DNA of 64,000 nucleotides from Nesterenkonia aurantiaca (GCF_004364585.1 NZ_SOAN01000006.1:1-64000), one strand, 5' to 3'. Shown: positions 26,450 to 35,932, numbered from the stretch's first letter. Notes: a model not told the origin generated them from the letters alone. Made by a program: numbers and translations.

Positions 26450-27205
26450 TCATGTCCTGCCGCTGATCTCACGCTGGATGCCCCGCGCGGCGATCTGCAG
26501 CATCTGCACCCAGGGTGCGGGGCGGCGGGCGACGTCGTCGTCATCGGTGACCACGCCCAGGGCGGCCACCACCGAGCGGCCGCGCTGCCGGATCGGCACC
26601 GCGACTCCGGTGACCTCACGCTCGATCACCCCGGTCTGCGCGCAGTAGCCCTGCTGGCGCACCTGCTCCAGCCGGTCCTCGGAGATGATCTGCGAAGGCG
26701 CGGCCTCCTGATGGTGGGTGCGGTAGAAGGTGCGGTAGAAGGTGCGGAACTCGGGCGAGGCATGGGCCAGCAGCACCAGGCCGGTGGCTGAGACATGCAG
26801 CGGCAGCCGGCCAGCCACCCCGCCGTGGATGCGCGGGGCCTCCCGAGCCGAGAGTCGATCCACGAAGAGCACCTCATGGCCTTCGATCACACCAAGCTGC
26901 ACATGCTGGCCCATCACGGTGTGCACATCGGAGAGATAGGGCCGAGCGCGCACGGCGAGCTTCATGGTCGGCGCCGAGCGGTTGGTCATCTCCCAGAGCC
27001 GGGTGCCGACCATGTATCCGGCCGGCAGCGACTCCAGCCAGCCCAGCTCGGCCATGTCGCGGCAGAGCCGGTGCGCGGTCGCCGGCGGCAGGCCGGTGCG
27101 CCGGGCGATCTCCGCAGCGCTGAGCAGGCTGTCGGCCGCCGAGAAGGTCGAAAGCACCCGGTCCAGCCGGGCCAGGACCGAATCACCGGTGGGGGAGTTC
27201 GCCAT
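26450..27205 (-). CDS. IclR-family regulator, probable regulator of pobA
   Basis: The 251-residue protein has an N-terminal winged helix (LSAAEIARRTGLPPATAHRL) and an IclR effector domain (HVQLGVIEGHEVLFVDRLS; LPLHVSATGLVLLAHAS). It lies directly upstream of pobA on the same strand, like PobR-type IclR activators. A perfect 12-bp tandem duplication at 26717-26740 makes FYRT-FYRT near residues 156-163, in a helix after the LLAHAS motif. The N-terminus MANSPTGDSVL resembles MANSPSGDAVL of the IclR gene at 27752, so the two look like paralogues. Confidence 0.9.
   Translation of the reverse strand: MANSPTGDSVLARLDRVLSTFSAADSLLSAAEIARRTGLPPATAHRLCRDMAELGWLESLPAGYMVGTRLWEMTNRSAPTMKLAVRARPYLSDVHTVMGQHVQLGVIEGHEVLFVDRLSAREAPRIHGGVAGRLPLHVSATGLVLLAHASPEFRTFYRTFYRTHHQEAAPSQIISEDRLEQVRQQGYCAQTGVIEREVTGVAVPIRQRGRSVVAALGVVTDDDDVARRPAPWVQMLQIAARGIQREISGRT
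26717..26740 (-). repeat. 12-bp tandem duplication inside the IclR gene
   Basis: GGTGCGGTAGAA occurs twice without a gap at 26717-26728 and 26729-26740, and a third partial copy follows. It keeps the frame and adds four residues (Phe-Tyr-Arg-Thr). Confidence 0.9.
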
Positions 27206-27255
27206 GGATCACATGCTAGCTTCCACGTCCGGGCTCGACCCCGGTGCGGTCCCGC

Positions 27256-27672
27256 TCAATCCCGGACCGCGAGCGCCTCGGCGCGCAGCTCGCTCGCCGT
27301 GCGCTGGTGCAGCGAGATCCGCAGCACGACGACGGCGGCCAGCGCGACGATGAGCCCGGCAGCGGTGTAGCGCAGCCGCGGCGCGTAGGTCATCGGGGCG
27401 ATCGTGTAGATGCCCGAGATGCAGCCATTGATGATCATGCCCAGCAGCACCCCGGCGACCAGCGCCGCCGGCAGCCAGGCGGTGGCGTTGATGAAGACGA
27501 TGAACATCACCCCGGAGCCCACGGCGAAGACCGCCTGGACTCGACGCACGTCCCAGCGGGAGGCGAACACGCCGTAGAGGACCGCGCCGATGGTGCCGCC
27601 GATCATCAGCATGATCCCGCCCATGATGCCCTCGTCGGGTTGGACGCCAGCCCCTCGTGACCCAGGGCACAA
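27256..27672 (-). pseudogene. remnant of an aromatic-acid MFS transporter (PcaK-like)
   Basis: The 138-codon frame reads as the second half of an AAHS-type major facilitator, the family of 4-hydroxybenzoate/protocatechuate carriers. MIGGTIGAVLYGVFASRWD matches the helix 7-8 region with the loop 8-9 motif, and GCISGIYTIAPMTYAPRLR matches the helix 10 region. The N-terminal six helices are absent, and after YAPRLRYTAAG the frame jumps to a last helix and tail, skipping the two helices normally present. So it has lost both the 5' half and an internal block. Its place between the two IclR genes suggests the pathway once had its own uptake protein. No other transporter for these acids is in the window. 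Confidence 0.7.
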
Positions 27673-27699
27673 TCCCAGCCTGAAGTTGGCCCCTGGTGG

Positions 27700-27712
27700 C
27701 TCATTGAATGAG
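27700..27712. promoter_or_regulatory. CTCATTGAATGAG palindrome upstream of IclR gene
   Basis: A perfect 13-bp palindrome around a central G. It shares CATTGAATG with sites at 26419 and 28490. It lies 39 bp upstream of the IclR ATG at 27752, consistent with autoregulation, and also just upstream of the transporter remnant on the other strand. Confidence 0.6.
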
Positions 27713-27751
27713 ATCAGCCTTGCCCTTCCGGGTCGCGGCTAGGCTTGGGCC

Positions 27752-28495
27752 ATGGCAAACTCGCCCAGCGGTGATGCGGTCCTGGATCGCGCGATGCGCA
27801 TCCTCGCAGCACTCGAGACCCGGCCCAGCCTTCCTGCCGGGGAGCTCATCGACGCGGCCGGGCTGCCCCGGACCACCGGATATCGACTGCTGCGCACCAT
27901 GCGCGCCCACGGACTGCTCGCCACCGCGGCCTCCGGGGAGCTGGTCCTGGGCCAGCGGCTCTGGGAGATCGCGCAGCGCGCCCCGATCAGCCGGACGCTG
28001 CGCACCTCGGCGCTCCCCTTCATGCATGACGTCAACGCGGTGGTCCGGCAGACCACCCAGCTCGCGGTGCTCGATGAGCACGGGGTGCTGATCGTGGAGC
28101 GGATCTCGCGCCACGGGGCGGTGGTCAACCCGGCGGAGGTCGCCACGACCATGCCGGCCCACCTGACCTCGATGGGGCACGTGCTGCTCGCTCATTCTCC
28201 GGCCCATGTGGTGGATCACTGGTGGGCTCCGAGGCAGCAGCTGATCGCCGAGTCCCGTCCGCAGCTGCGCCGGGAGCTCGCCGAGGCGCGGACCCGTGGC
28301 CATGCCCAGCTGAGCGGGATGATCAACGCCGAGACCACCGGGGTCTCGGTGCCGGTGCTGGGTGCCGATGGCCACGCGGTGGCCGCGCTGACCGTGGTGG
28401 TGCCGCGCGGCTCCCGCGAGATCCCGCAGTTCCTGATGGCGCTGCAGACCGCCGGGCGCGGAATCAGCCGCGCCCTGGACGGGCTGAGCCATTGA
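27752..28495 (+). CDS. IclR-family regulator, probable regulator of pcaHGBDC
   Basis: A 247-residue protein with a winged helix (LIDAAGLPRTTGYRLLRTM) and an IclR effector domain (QLAVLDEHGVLIVERIS; HLTSMGHVLLAHSPAH; INAETTGVSVPVLGADGH). It lies immediately upstream of, and on the same strand as, pcaHGBDC. Its stop codon is inside the palindrome at 28488-28500. PcaR/PcaU-type IclR proteins control this pathway in other bacteria, so the same role is likely. It is a paralogue of the regulator at 26450. Confidence 0.9.
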   Translation: MANSPSGDAVLDRAMRILAALETRPSLPAGELIDAAGLPRTTGYRLLRTMRAHGLLATAASGELVLGQRLWEIAQRAPISRTLRTSALPFMHDVNAVVRQTTQLAVLDEHGVLIVERISRHGAVVNPAEVATTMPAHLTSMGHVLLAHSPAHVVDHWWAPRQQLIAESRPQLRRELAEARTRGHAQLSGMINAETTGVSVPVLGADGHAVAALTVVVPRGSREIPQFLMALQTAGRGISRALDGLSH

Positions 28496-28500
28496 ATGGC
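28488..28500. promoter_or_regulatory. GCCATTGAATGGC palindrome upstream of pcaH
   Basis: A perfect 13-bp palindrome with the same CATTGAATG core as the sites at 26419 and 27702. It overlaps the TGA stop of the IclR gene and lies 103 bp before the pcaH start, so it can control the pca operon. Confidence 0.6.
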
Positions 28501-28602
28501 AATCGTGTGGCGGGTCGAGTCGTCCAGCCCGCAGACTGAACGAGAACCACGTCACACCTCGGCGATGTCCGCCGCGGATCCCCCTCGAGGAGCGAGAGCC
28601 CC

Positions 28603-29400
28603 ATGGCCGAGAAGAACACCGACCCGGACGCCGCCGTCCTGTCTCAGGCGGAGATCGACGCGGAGATCGCCGCCATCCACGCGGAGTATCGAGCTCAGCG
28701 CGACGCCGGCGGTCCGGTGGAGACCAATGCCCGGCTCAACTTCGCCCCCTACCGCAGCTCGCTGCTGCGGCACCCCACGAAGTCCCTGCACCACGCGGAC
28801 CCCGAGGACATCGAGCTGCACAGCCCCGCCTTCGGCCACCGCGACGTCTCCGCGCTGGAGTCCGATCTGACGATCCAGCACAACGGCGAGCCCATCGGGG
28901 AACGGATCATCGTGACCGGCCGGGTCCTCGACGGCGAGGGCCGCGCCGTCGCCGGCCAGCTCGTGGAGATGTGGCAGGCCAACGCCGCAGGACGCTACAT
29001 GCACAAGCGTGACCAGCACCCCGCTCCGCTGGATCCCAACTTCACCGGGGTGGGACGCACCCTGACCGGGCCCAACGGCGAGTACAGCTTCACCACCATC
29101 AAACCGGCACCTTATCCGTGGAAGAACCACAACAACGCCTGGCGCTCGGCGCACATCCACTTCTCGCTCTTCGGCACCGACTTCACCCAGCGGATCGTGA
29201 CCCAGATGTACTTCCCCGGGGACCCGATCTTTGCTCTGGACCCCATCTACCAGTCCATCACCGACCAGGCGGCCCGCGATCGCCTGGTCGCGACCTATGA
29301 CCACTCGGTCTCCCAGCATGAATGGAACACCGGTTACCGTTGGGACATCGTCCTCTCCGGAAGCAACCGCACCTGGGCCGAGCAGGAGGAGGAGCACTGA
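28603..29400 (+). CDS. pcaH: protocatechuate 3,4-dioxygenase beta subunit
   Basis: PcaH with PcaG opens the ring of protocatechuate between the hydroxyl-bearing carbons to give 3-carboxy-cis,cis-muconate. The 265-residue beta chain carries the non-heme Fe(III) ligands: Tyr132 (AGRYMHK), Tyr171 (PAPYPWKNHNNAW), His184 and His186 (SAHIHFSLFG). The ATG at 28603 follows GGAGCGAGAG. pcaG starts 2 bp after its stop, and the operon continues through pcaC. Confidence 0.97.
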   Translation: MAEKNTDPDAAVLSQAEIDAEIAAIHAEYRAQRDAGGPVETNARLNFAPYRSSLLRHPTKSLHHADPEDIELHSPAFGHRDVSALESDLTIQHNGEPIGERIIVTGRVLDGEGRAVAGQLVEMWQANAAGRYMHKRDQHPAPLDPNFTGVGRTLTGPNGEYSFTTIKPAPYPWKNHNNAWRSAHIHFSLFGTDFTQRIVTQMYFPGDPIFALDPIYQSITDQAARDRLVATYDHSVSQHEWNTGYRWDIVLSGSNRTWAEQEEEH

Positions 29401-29402
29401 TC

Positions 29403-29984
29403 ATGAAACTCACCCCGACCCCCGGCCAGACCGTGGGCCCCTTCTTCGGCTACGCCCTGCCCTACCCCGGCGGCGAGGCTCTGGTGGACCGCTCGCACCC
29501 GGGTGCCGTGCGGCTGCACGGCACGGTCTACGACGGCGACGGCGGGCCCGTGCCCGATGCGCTGCTGGAGATCTGGCAGCCGGATGAGCTCGGAGCAATC
29601 TCCCAGCAGCCAGGATCCCTGCACCGCGACGGCTACACCTTCACCGGGTGGGGCCGCGCCGCCGTCGACGGCGTGGGTCACTACAGCTTCACCACGCTGG
29701 AACCCGGCAGCACCGGTTCCGAGGTCGCGCCCTACGTCCTGGTCACCATCTTCGCCCGCGGACTCATGGACCGCCTCTTCACCCGGGCCTACCTGCCCGC
29801 CGACCCGGCCACGCTGGAGCGGGACCCGCTGCTGAGCTCGGTGCCCGCGGAGCGCCGGCACACGATGCTGGCCACCCGCGAGCCCGACGGCAGCCTGCGC
29901 TTCGACATCCATTTCCAGGGCGAGGATGAGACCGTGTTCCTGACCTATCCCAACACCCCGCAATTCACCGGCCCCGTGGATTGA
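29403..29984 (+). CDS. pcaG: protocatechuate 3,4-dioxygenase alpha subunit
   Basis: The alpha chain is 193 residues and lacks the iron ligands, as is normal for PcaG. It begins TPTPGQTVGPFFGYALPYPG, has VRLHGTVYDGDGGPVPDALLEIWQ like the beta chain, and ends with FDIHFQGEDETVFL. ATG at 29403 has AGGAGGAG in the end of pcaH. Its TGA overlaps a possible TTG start of pcaB. Confidence 0.96.
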   Translation: MKLTPTPGQTVGPFFGYALPYPGGEALVDRSHPGAVRLHGTVYDGDGGPVPDALLEIWQPDELGAISQQPGSLHRDGYTFTGWGRAAVDGVGHYSFTTLEPGSTGSEVAPYVLVTIFARGLMDRLFTRAYLPADPATLERDPLLSSVPAERRHTMLATREPDGSLRFDIHFQGEDETVFLTYPNTPQFTGPVD

Positions 29985-30007
29985 CCGACAGGAGCGAACC
30001 CCCCGCC

Positions 30008-31477
30008 ATGACTGGACCCTATGGAATCCTCAGCCCGGTCTGGGCCGGCACCCCGACGGCGCGGCTGATGTCCGAGGAGTCCATCCTGCGGGCCATGCTG
30101 CGCGTGGAGGCCGCCTGGGCCCAGGCGCTCGCCGATGCTGGTGAGGCGCAGGCGGAGAGCGCCGCCGCCATCGCGGCGATCAGCCAGGACCCGGAGCGGG
30201 CCGGGATCAACGTCGAAGACATCGCGTCCCAGAGCCCCGGCGGCGGGAACCCGGTGATCCCGATGCTGGGTGCCGTGCGCGGTGCGCTGGCAGCGACCGG
30301 TGACTCCGACGCCGCGCTGCACCGGGGAGCCACCAGCCAGGACATCCTCGACACCGCCCTGATGCTGCTGTGCCGGGAGGCCGCAGCGGTGCTTCTGACC
30401 GATGCGCGCCGGGCGGGCGCAGCGCTGAGCCGGCTCAGCCAGGACCATCGCGGCACGCTCTGCGTGGCCCGCTCGCTGACCCAGCACGCGCTGCCGACCA
30501 GCTTCGGGCTGCGCTGCGCCGGCTGGCTCGACGGGCTGACCCATTCGATTCGACGACTGGAGCTCGCGGCGGCGGCGCTGCCGCTGCAGTGGGGCGGCGC
30601 CGTCGGCACACAGGCCGCACAGAGCGACGCGCTCGGCGCACAGCAGACCGCCGCGCTGAGCACCGATCTCGCCGCCCGCCTGGGGCTGTGCCCGATGCCG
30701 CGCCCCTGGCACACCCAGCGCCAGGTGATCCTTGACCTCGGCTCGGCCCTCGCCGGCCTGCTCGCCGCGCTGGGGAAGCTTGCTGGAGACGTGCTCACCC
30801 TGCAGCGCCCCGAGATCGCTGAGCTGCGGGAGCCGGCAGCGCCCGGCCGGGGAGGATCTTCTGCGATGCCGCAGAAGCAGAACCCGGTGCTCTCGACCCT
30901 GATCCGTTCCGCCTCCCTGGCCGGTCCCGCCCAGCTGAGCACGCTCTACCTCGCGGCCGCGGCGGCGGAGGATGAACGCCCAGCGGGGTCCTGGCACGCC
31001 GAATGGCCGAGCCTGATCGAGCTGACCCGGCTCAGCGGCGGCGCCGCCGCCCGGGCCGCCGAGCTGTTCGAAGGTCTCGTGGTGCGCCCCGATGCTATGG
31101 CGGCGAATCTGCGGCTCAGCGGCGACGCCGTGCTCAGCGAGCGTGTGATGGCCCGGCTGGGCGGCTCCTTCCCCGGCGGCAGGCCGGCGCTGCAGGATCT
31201 GGTGCGACGCAGCGCCGTCGAAGCTGTGCCGCTGCGAGGTCTGCTGCAGGAGAGCCTCGGTACCGCGATCACCGCGGCGGAGCTCGATCAGCTGCTCGAC
31301 CCGCACCAGTACCTGGGCCGGGCGCAGGAGTTCATCGATGCCGCAGTCAGCGACTTCCATCGGCACGACGGTACTCAGCACGACACCACCCACCCGGACA
31401 CCGCTCACCCCGACACCACTCACCCCGACACCACCCGGACCGCCGCGCCGTCGGAAGGACCCATCGATCATGCCTGA
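30008..31477 (+). CDS. pcaB: 3-carboxy-cis,cis-muconate cycloisomerase
   Basis: PcaB lactonises 3-carboxymuconate to 4-carboxymuconolactone and belongs to the fumarase/aspartase superfamily. The signature GGSSAMPQKQNPVLS lies near residue 290, and GATSQDILDTALML holds the conserved Thr-Ser-Gln. ATG at 30008 is chosen because CAGGAGCG lies upstream; a TTG at 29981 is possible. The protein is 489 residues, longer than usual, because its last 40 residues are a low-complexity tail of five-residue repeats (HPDTT-like), not part of the fold. Confidence 0.95.
   Translation: MTGPYGILSPVWAGTPTARLMSEESILRAMLRVEAAWAQALADAGEAQAESAAAIAAISQDPERAGINVEDIASQSPGGGNPVIPMLGAVRGALAATGDSDAALHRGATSQDILDTALMLLCREAAAVLLTDARRAGAALSRLSQDHRGTLCVARSLTQHALPTSFGLRCAGWLDGLTHSIRRLELAAAALPLQWGGAVGTQAAQSDALGAQQTAALSTDLAARLGLCPMPRPWHTQRQVILDLGSALAGLLAALGKLAGDVLTLQRPEIAELREPAAPGRGGSSAMPQKQNPVLSTLIRSASLAGPAQLSTLYLAAAAAEDERPAGSWHAEWPSLIELTRLSGGAAARAAELFEGLVVRPDAMAANLRLSGDAVLSERVMARLGGSFPGGRPALQDLVRRSAVEAVPLRGLLQESLGTAITAAELDQLLDPHQYLGRAQEFIDAAVSDFHRHDGTQHDTTHPDTAHPDTTHPDTTRTAAPSEGPIDHA
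31376..31435 (+). repeat. 15-bp tandem repeat in the 3' end of pcaB
   Basis: Four units of 15 bp occupy 31376-31390, 31391-31405, 31406-31420 and 31421-31435. The last two differ at one base; the first is the most diverged. They encode QHDTT, HPDTA, HPDTT, HPDTT at residues 457-476. Confidence 0.9.
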
Positions 31478-32345
31478 GCCCACCCTGCCTGAGCCCACCC
31501 TGCCTGAGCCCCCCGAGCCTGAGCCCACCGAGCCCGGGTCCGCCCTGAGGCTCGTCCCGCAGCTGCTCTGCGGGTCGGTGGAGGACCTGCGCAGCGGAAC
31601 CCGCCCGGTCCTGGTGCTGGGGCCCTCCCTGGGGACCAGCGTCGCGGTCCTGTGGGAGGGCGCCCTGGAGCATCTGCAGCAGAGCTTCACCGTCATCGGC
31701 TGGGACCTGCCGGGGCACGGGGCCGCCGCGCCCTACACCGCGCCCTTCGAGATCGCCGACCTCGCCGACGCGGTGGAGGAGCTTCTCGCGCAGCTCACGA
31801 AGACCCACGGGATGCCGGAGGATCTCCCGGTCTACGCCGCCGGGGTCTCGATCGCGGGCACCGTCAGCCTGACCCTGGCGCTGCGCCCGCAGACCCGGTT
31901 CACCCGGCTGGTCGCGCTGTGCACGGCCGCGAAGATCGGTGACCCGCAGATGTGGAGCGAGCGCGCCGAACTGGTCGCCCAGGCGGGGACGCCCACCATG
32001 GTCGAAGGATCGGCCCAGCGCTGGTTCGCCCCGGGGTTCATGGCCCGTCAGCCTGCCGTGGTCACCGGGCTGCTGCGCTCGCTGCAGCACACCGATCGAC
32101 ACTCCTATGCCCAGGCCTGCCGGGCACTGGGGCGCTATGACCTGACTGCCGAGCTTGCCGGCGTCGTCCGACCGCTTCTGGTGATCAGCGGGGCGCAGGA
32201 CCCGGTGTGCCCACCCTCGGCGGTCCAGGACCTCGCCGCCGCCCCACATACAAGGACCGCAGTGCTGGACGGCGTCGCTCACCAGGCGCCGGCCGAAGCC
32301 CCTGAGGCCACCGCACGACTGCTCAAGGAGTTCCTCAATGACTGA
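31470..32345 (+). CDS. pcaD: 3-oxoadipate enol-lactonase
   Basis: PcaD hydrolyses 3-oxoadipate enol-lactone to 3-oxoadipate. The 291-residue alpha/beta hydrolase has the Ser nucleophile in AAGVSIAGTVSL, the Asp in SGAQDPVCPP and the His in DGVAHQAPAEAPE. GVSIAG departs from the usual GLSMGG elbow. ATG at 31470 overlaps the pcaB stop by 8 bp and follows GGAAGGAC. The first 20 or so residues are Pro/Glu repeats absent from typical PcaD. It is not fused to PcaC. Confidence 0.92.
   Translation: MPEPTLPEPTLPEPPEPEPTEPGSALRLVPQLLCGSVEDLRSGTRPVLVLGPSLGTSVAVLWEGALEHLQQSFTVIGWDLPGHGAAAPYTAPFEIADLADAVEELLAQLTKTHGMPEDLPVYAAGVSIAGTVSLTLALRPQTRFTRLVALCTAAKIGDPQMWSERAELVAQAGTPTMVEGSAQRWFAPGFMARQPAVVTGLLRSLQHTDRHSYAQACRALGRYDLTAELAGVVRPLLVISGAQDPVCPPSAVQDLAAAPHTRTAVLDGVAHQAPAEAPEATARLLKEFLND
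31473..31514 (+). repeat. 15-bp tandem repeat at the 5' end of pcaD
   Basis: CCTGAGCCCACCCTG occurs at 31473-31487 and again at 31488-31502; a third copy is partial. It encodes Pro-Glu-Pro-Thr-Leu twice right after the initiator Met. Confidence 0.9.
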
Positions 32346-32721
32346 TCCCAGCTACCAGGAGGGCATGAAGGTGCGCCGTGAGGTGCTCTCCGATGCCCAT
32401 GTGGACCGCGCCGAGGCGAAGAAGGACAGCTTCACCGAGGACTTCCAGGAACTGATCACCAACTACGCCTGGGGATCGATCTGGACCCGTCCCGGTCTGG
32501 ACCGGCCCACACGCTCGGTGATCACGCTCACCGCGCTGATCGCCGGCGGCTACTGGGAAGAGCTGGAGATGCACATCCGCGCGGCGCTGCGCAACGGGCT
32601 CACCGAGGACCAGATCAAAGAGGTCTTCCTGCAGTGCGCGATCTACTGCTCGGTCCCCGCCGCGAACACCGCATTCAGCATCGGCCGTCGGGTTCTGGAG
32701 GAAGAGCGCAGCGGCGCCTGA
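32338..32721 (+). CDS. pcaC: 4-carboxymuconolactone decarboxylase
   Basis: PcaC decarboxylates 4-carboxymuconolactone to the enol-lactone used by PcaD. The 127-residue all-helical protein carries SFTEDFQELITNYAWGSIW, TRPGLDRPTRSVITLTALI and the C-terminal CAIYCSVPAANTAF. Its ATG lies in the pcaD 3' end (8-bp overlap), indicating coupling. In many actinobacteria these two activities are one fused PcaL protein; here they remain separate. It closes the operon. Confidence 0.96.
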   Translation: MTDPSYQEGMKVRREVLSDAHVDRAEAKKDSFTEDFQELITNYAWGSIWTRPGLDRPTRSVITLTALIAGGYWEELEMHIRAALRNGLTEDQIKEVFLQCAIYCSVPAANTAFSIGRRVLEEERSGA

Positions 32722-32740
32722 ATGAGCTGACGGGACCGGC

Positions 32741-33943
32741 TCAGCGCCGCGACATGTACAGGTTGAACGCCTTGGCCAGCAGCGGATTGACCGGGTAGTC
32801 CCATTCGCCGAGGGTCTGGACCACATCGGCGCCCATGGTCGTCTTGAACCGGGTCAGCCCGGCCAGCGGGTACTCCGGGTCCAATGAGGGGCTGAGTCCG
32901 CCGAGGTCATACCACCGGCAGCCTGCGGCGAGCGAGTCTTCGATCTGGCGCAGCTGCAGCGCGCGGGGCGCATAGCGCTTGCGCTCCTCGGAGGATGACG
33001 CGCCATAGACGTACCAGGCGAACTGGCCCTGCCGGACATAGATGGCCGCAGCCAGGAGCTGATCCTGGAAATGCGCCAGGTAGAGCGTGCATTCGCTCAG
33101 CGGTGAGGCGTTGAGCTCGCGGTACATGTCTTGGAAGTAGGAGAGCGGCCGGCCGGTGAAGTCATCACGGTCGGCGGTCTCGGAGTAGAGCGCGTGCCAG
33201 GCGGCGAGGTCGGACTCGCCGCCGACGCTCACCTCGAGCTCGGAGCGGGTGGACTTCTTGGTCTGGCGGCGCGAGGACTGATCCATCCGGGCCAGCACGT
33301 CCTCGATGGGCAAGACGGCGCCGGCGTCGTCGGTGAGCGGGATGCGGGCCTGGAACTGCGGCTGTCCGGCCTCGAAGTCGGTGCTCGGCGCGGGTGCCTT
33401 GAAGCCCAGCGCGCGCAGCTCTCGCTGCCACTTCTCGGCCTGAGCGGCACCGGCCGGATCAATCTCGAGCGGGTCAAGCTCCTCGATGCTGGTGTTCTCC
33501 CCGGCGGCCAGGGCGCGACGGACCTCCTTGGCCTCCCAGCGACGCAGCACCGAGGGCAGGCCCATGCGGATCAGGAAGGCTCCGGAGGTCTTCAGGTAGG
33601 CGATCAGCGGCGGGAGCAGCAGCTCAAGGTCGACGACGACCGGGTCCATGACCGGGCCCTCAGCGAGATAGGCGAGCCGCTTGTTCCCGAGCAGCGGCAC
33701 AGCGGCGGGGACCGGGAGTCGACGGAAGAGCACCAGCGTCGCGGCCACCGGCGCGGAGTCCGGCCCGGCGTCGGCGTCGAAGACTCCGAGGCTCTGGGCC
33801 TGCCACTCCTGCTTCACCGCGGGCCAGCGCGGGTTCTGCAGGAACGACGCGGTCTGATGATCAGCGAGGAAGCGGGTGTGCTCCTCGGGGCTGATCGGGC
33901 GGACCTGGTACACGGCGGCGACGCCTGAATCTCTATGCTCCAT
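32741..33943 (-). CDS. FemAB/FemX-like peptidoglycan interpeptide-bridge transferase
   Basis: A 400-residue protein with two GNAT-like halves, as in Fem ligases: FLQNPRWPAVKQEWQAQSLG in the first and WYVYGASSSEERKRYAPRAL with YDLGGLSPSLDPEYPLAGL in the second. Fem proteins add amino acids from aminoacyl-tRNA to the peptidoglycan stem. The long basic MDQSSRRQTKKSTRSELEV segment fits the tRNA-binding region. ATG at 33943 is taken, with GTG at 33946 as alternative. The exact amino acid added is unknown. Confidence 0.85.
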   Translation of the reverse strand: MEHRDSGVAAVYQVRPISPEEHTRFLADHQTASFLQNPRWPAVKQEWQAQSLGVFDADAGPDSAPVAATLVLFRRLPVPAAVPLLGNKRLAYLAEGPVMDPVVVDLELLLPPLIAYLKTSGAFLIRMGLPSVLRRWEAKEVRRALAAGENTSIEELDPLEIDPAGAAQAEKWQRELRALGFKAPAPSTDFEAGQPQFQARIPLTDDAGAVLPIEDVLARMDQSSRRQTKKSTRSELEVSVGGESDLAAWHALYSETADRDDFTGRPLSYFQDMYRELNASPLSECTLYLAHFQDQLLAAAIYVRQGQFAWYVYGASSSEERKRYAPRALQLRQIEDSLAAGCRWYDLGGLSPSLDPEYPLAGLTRFKTTMGADVVQTLGEWDYPVNPLLAKAFNLYMSRR

Positions 33944-34071
33944 CACGCCTCAAGGGTACCGTCTGGTTCCTGCGCCGCTGGGAGATCAGGTTCAGGCCCG
34001 GTTGTGCTCCGTCACCCATACGCGGCGCCGCTGCGCAAGGGCGGCGGCACAATCTGCCCTCGGCGCAGAGG

Positions 34072-34098
34072 TTTGCACTCGGTAGGGGAGAGTGCTAA
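34072..34098 (+). promoter_or_regulatory. CIRCE operator 1 of groEL
   Basis: TTTGCACTC at 34072-34080, a 9-nt spacer and GAGTGCTAA at 34090-34098 match the HrcA operator TTAGCACTC-N9-GAGTGCTAA with one mismatch. It lies about 200 bp before groEL. Confidence 0.88.
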
Positions 34099-34106
34099 AA
34101 ATTGGT

Positions 34107-34133
34107 TTAGCACTCTCGTGTCGAGACTGCTAG
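34107..34133 (+). promoter_or_regulatory. CIRCE operator 2 of groEL
   Basis: TTAGCACTC at 34107-34115, nine nucleotides, then GACTGCTAG at 34125-34133 match the HrcA operator with two mismatches in the right arm. It is 8 nt after CIRCE 1; two sites next to each other imply tight heat-shock repression. Confidence 0.8.
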
Positions 34134-34261
34134 AGGAACCTGAGCAGGTGAGGCCATACAGAAGTTCCCGGTGACGCGGGAACGGCCGTCCGTCGCGGGC
34201 ACCTGGAATGGTTCGACCCAGCAGACGCGAACACGTCTGAAAGTCACACACCACGGCTTGA

Positions 34262-35932
<1,671 letters not shown>

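Noticed and set aside
29945-31696. A 583-codon minus-strand frame opposite pcaB and pcaD
   Set aside because: Shadow of conserved pcaB; composition is Arg/Gln/Gly-rich and there is no ribosome binding site.
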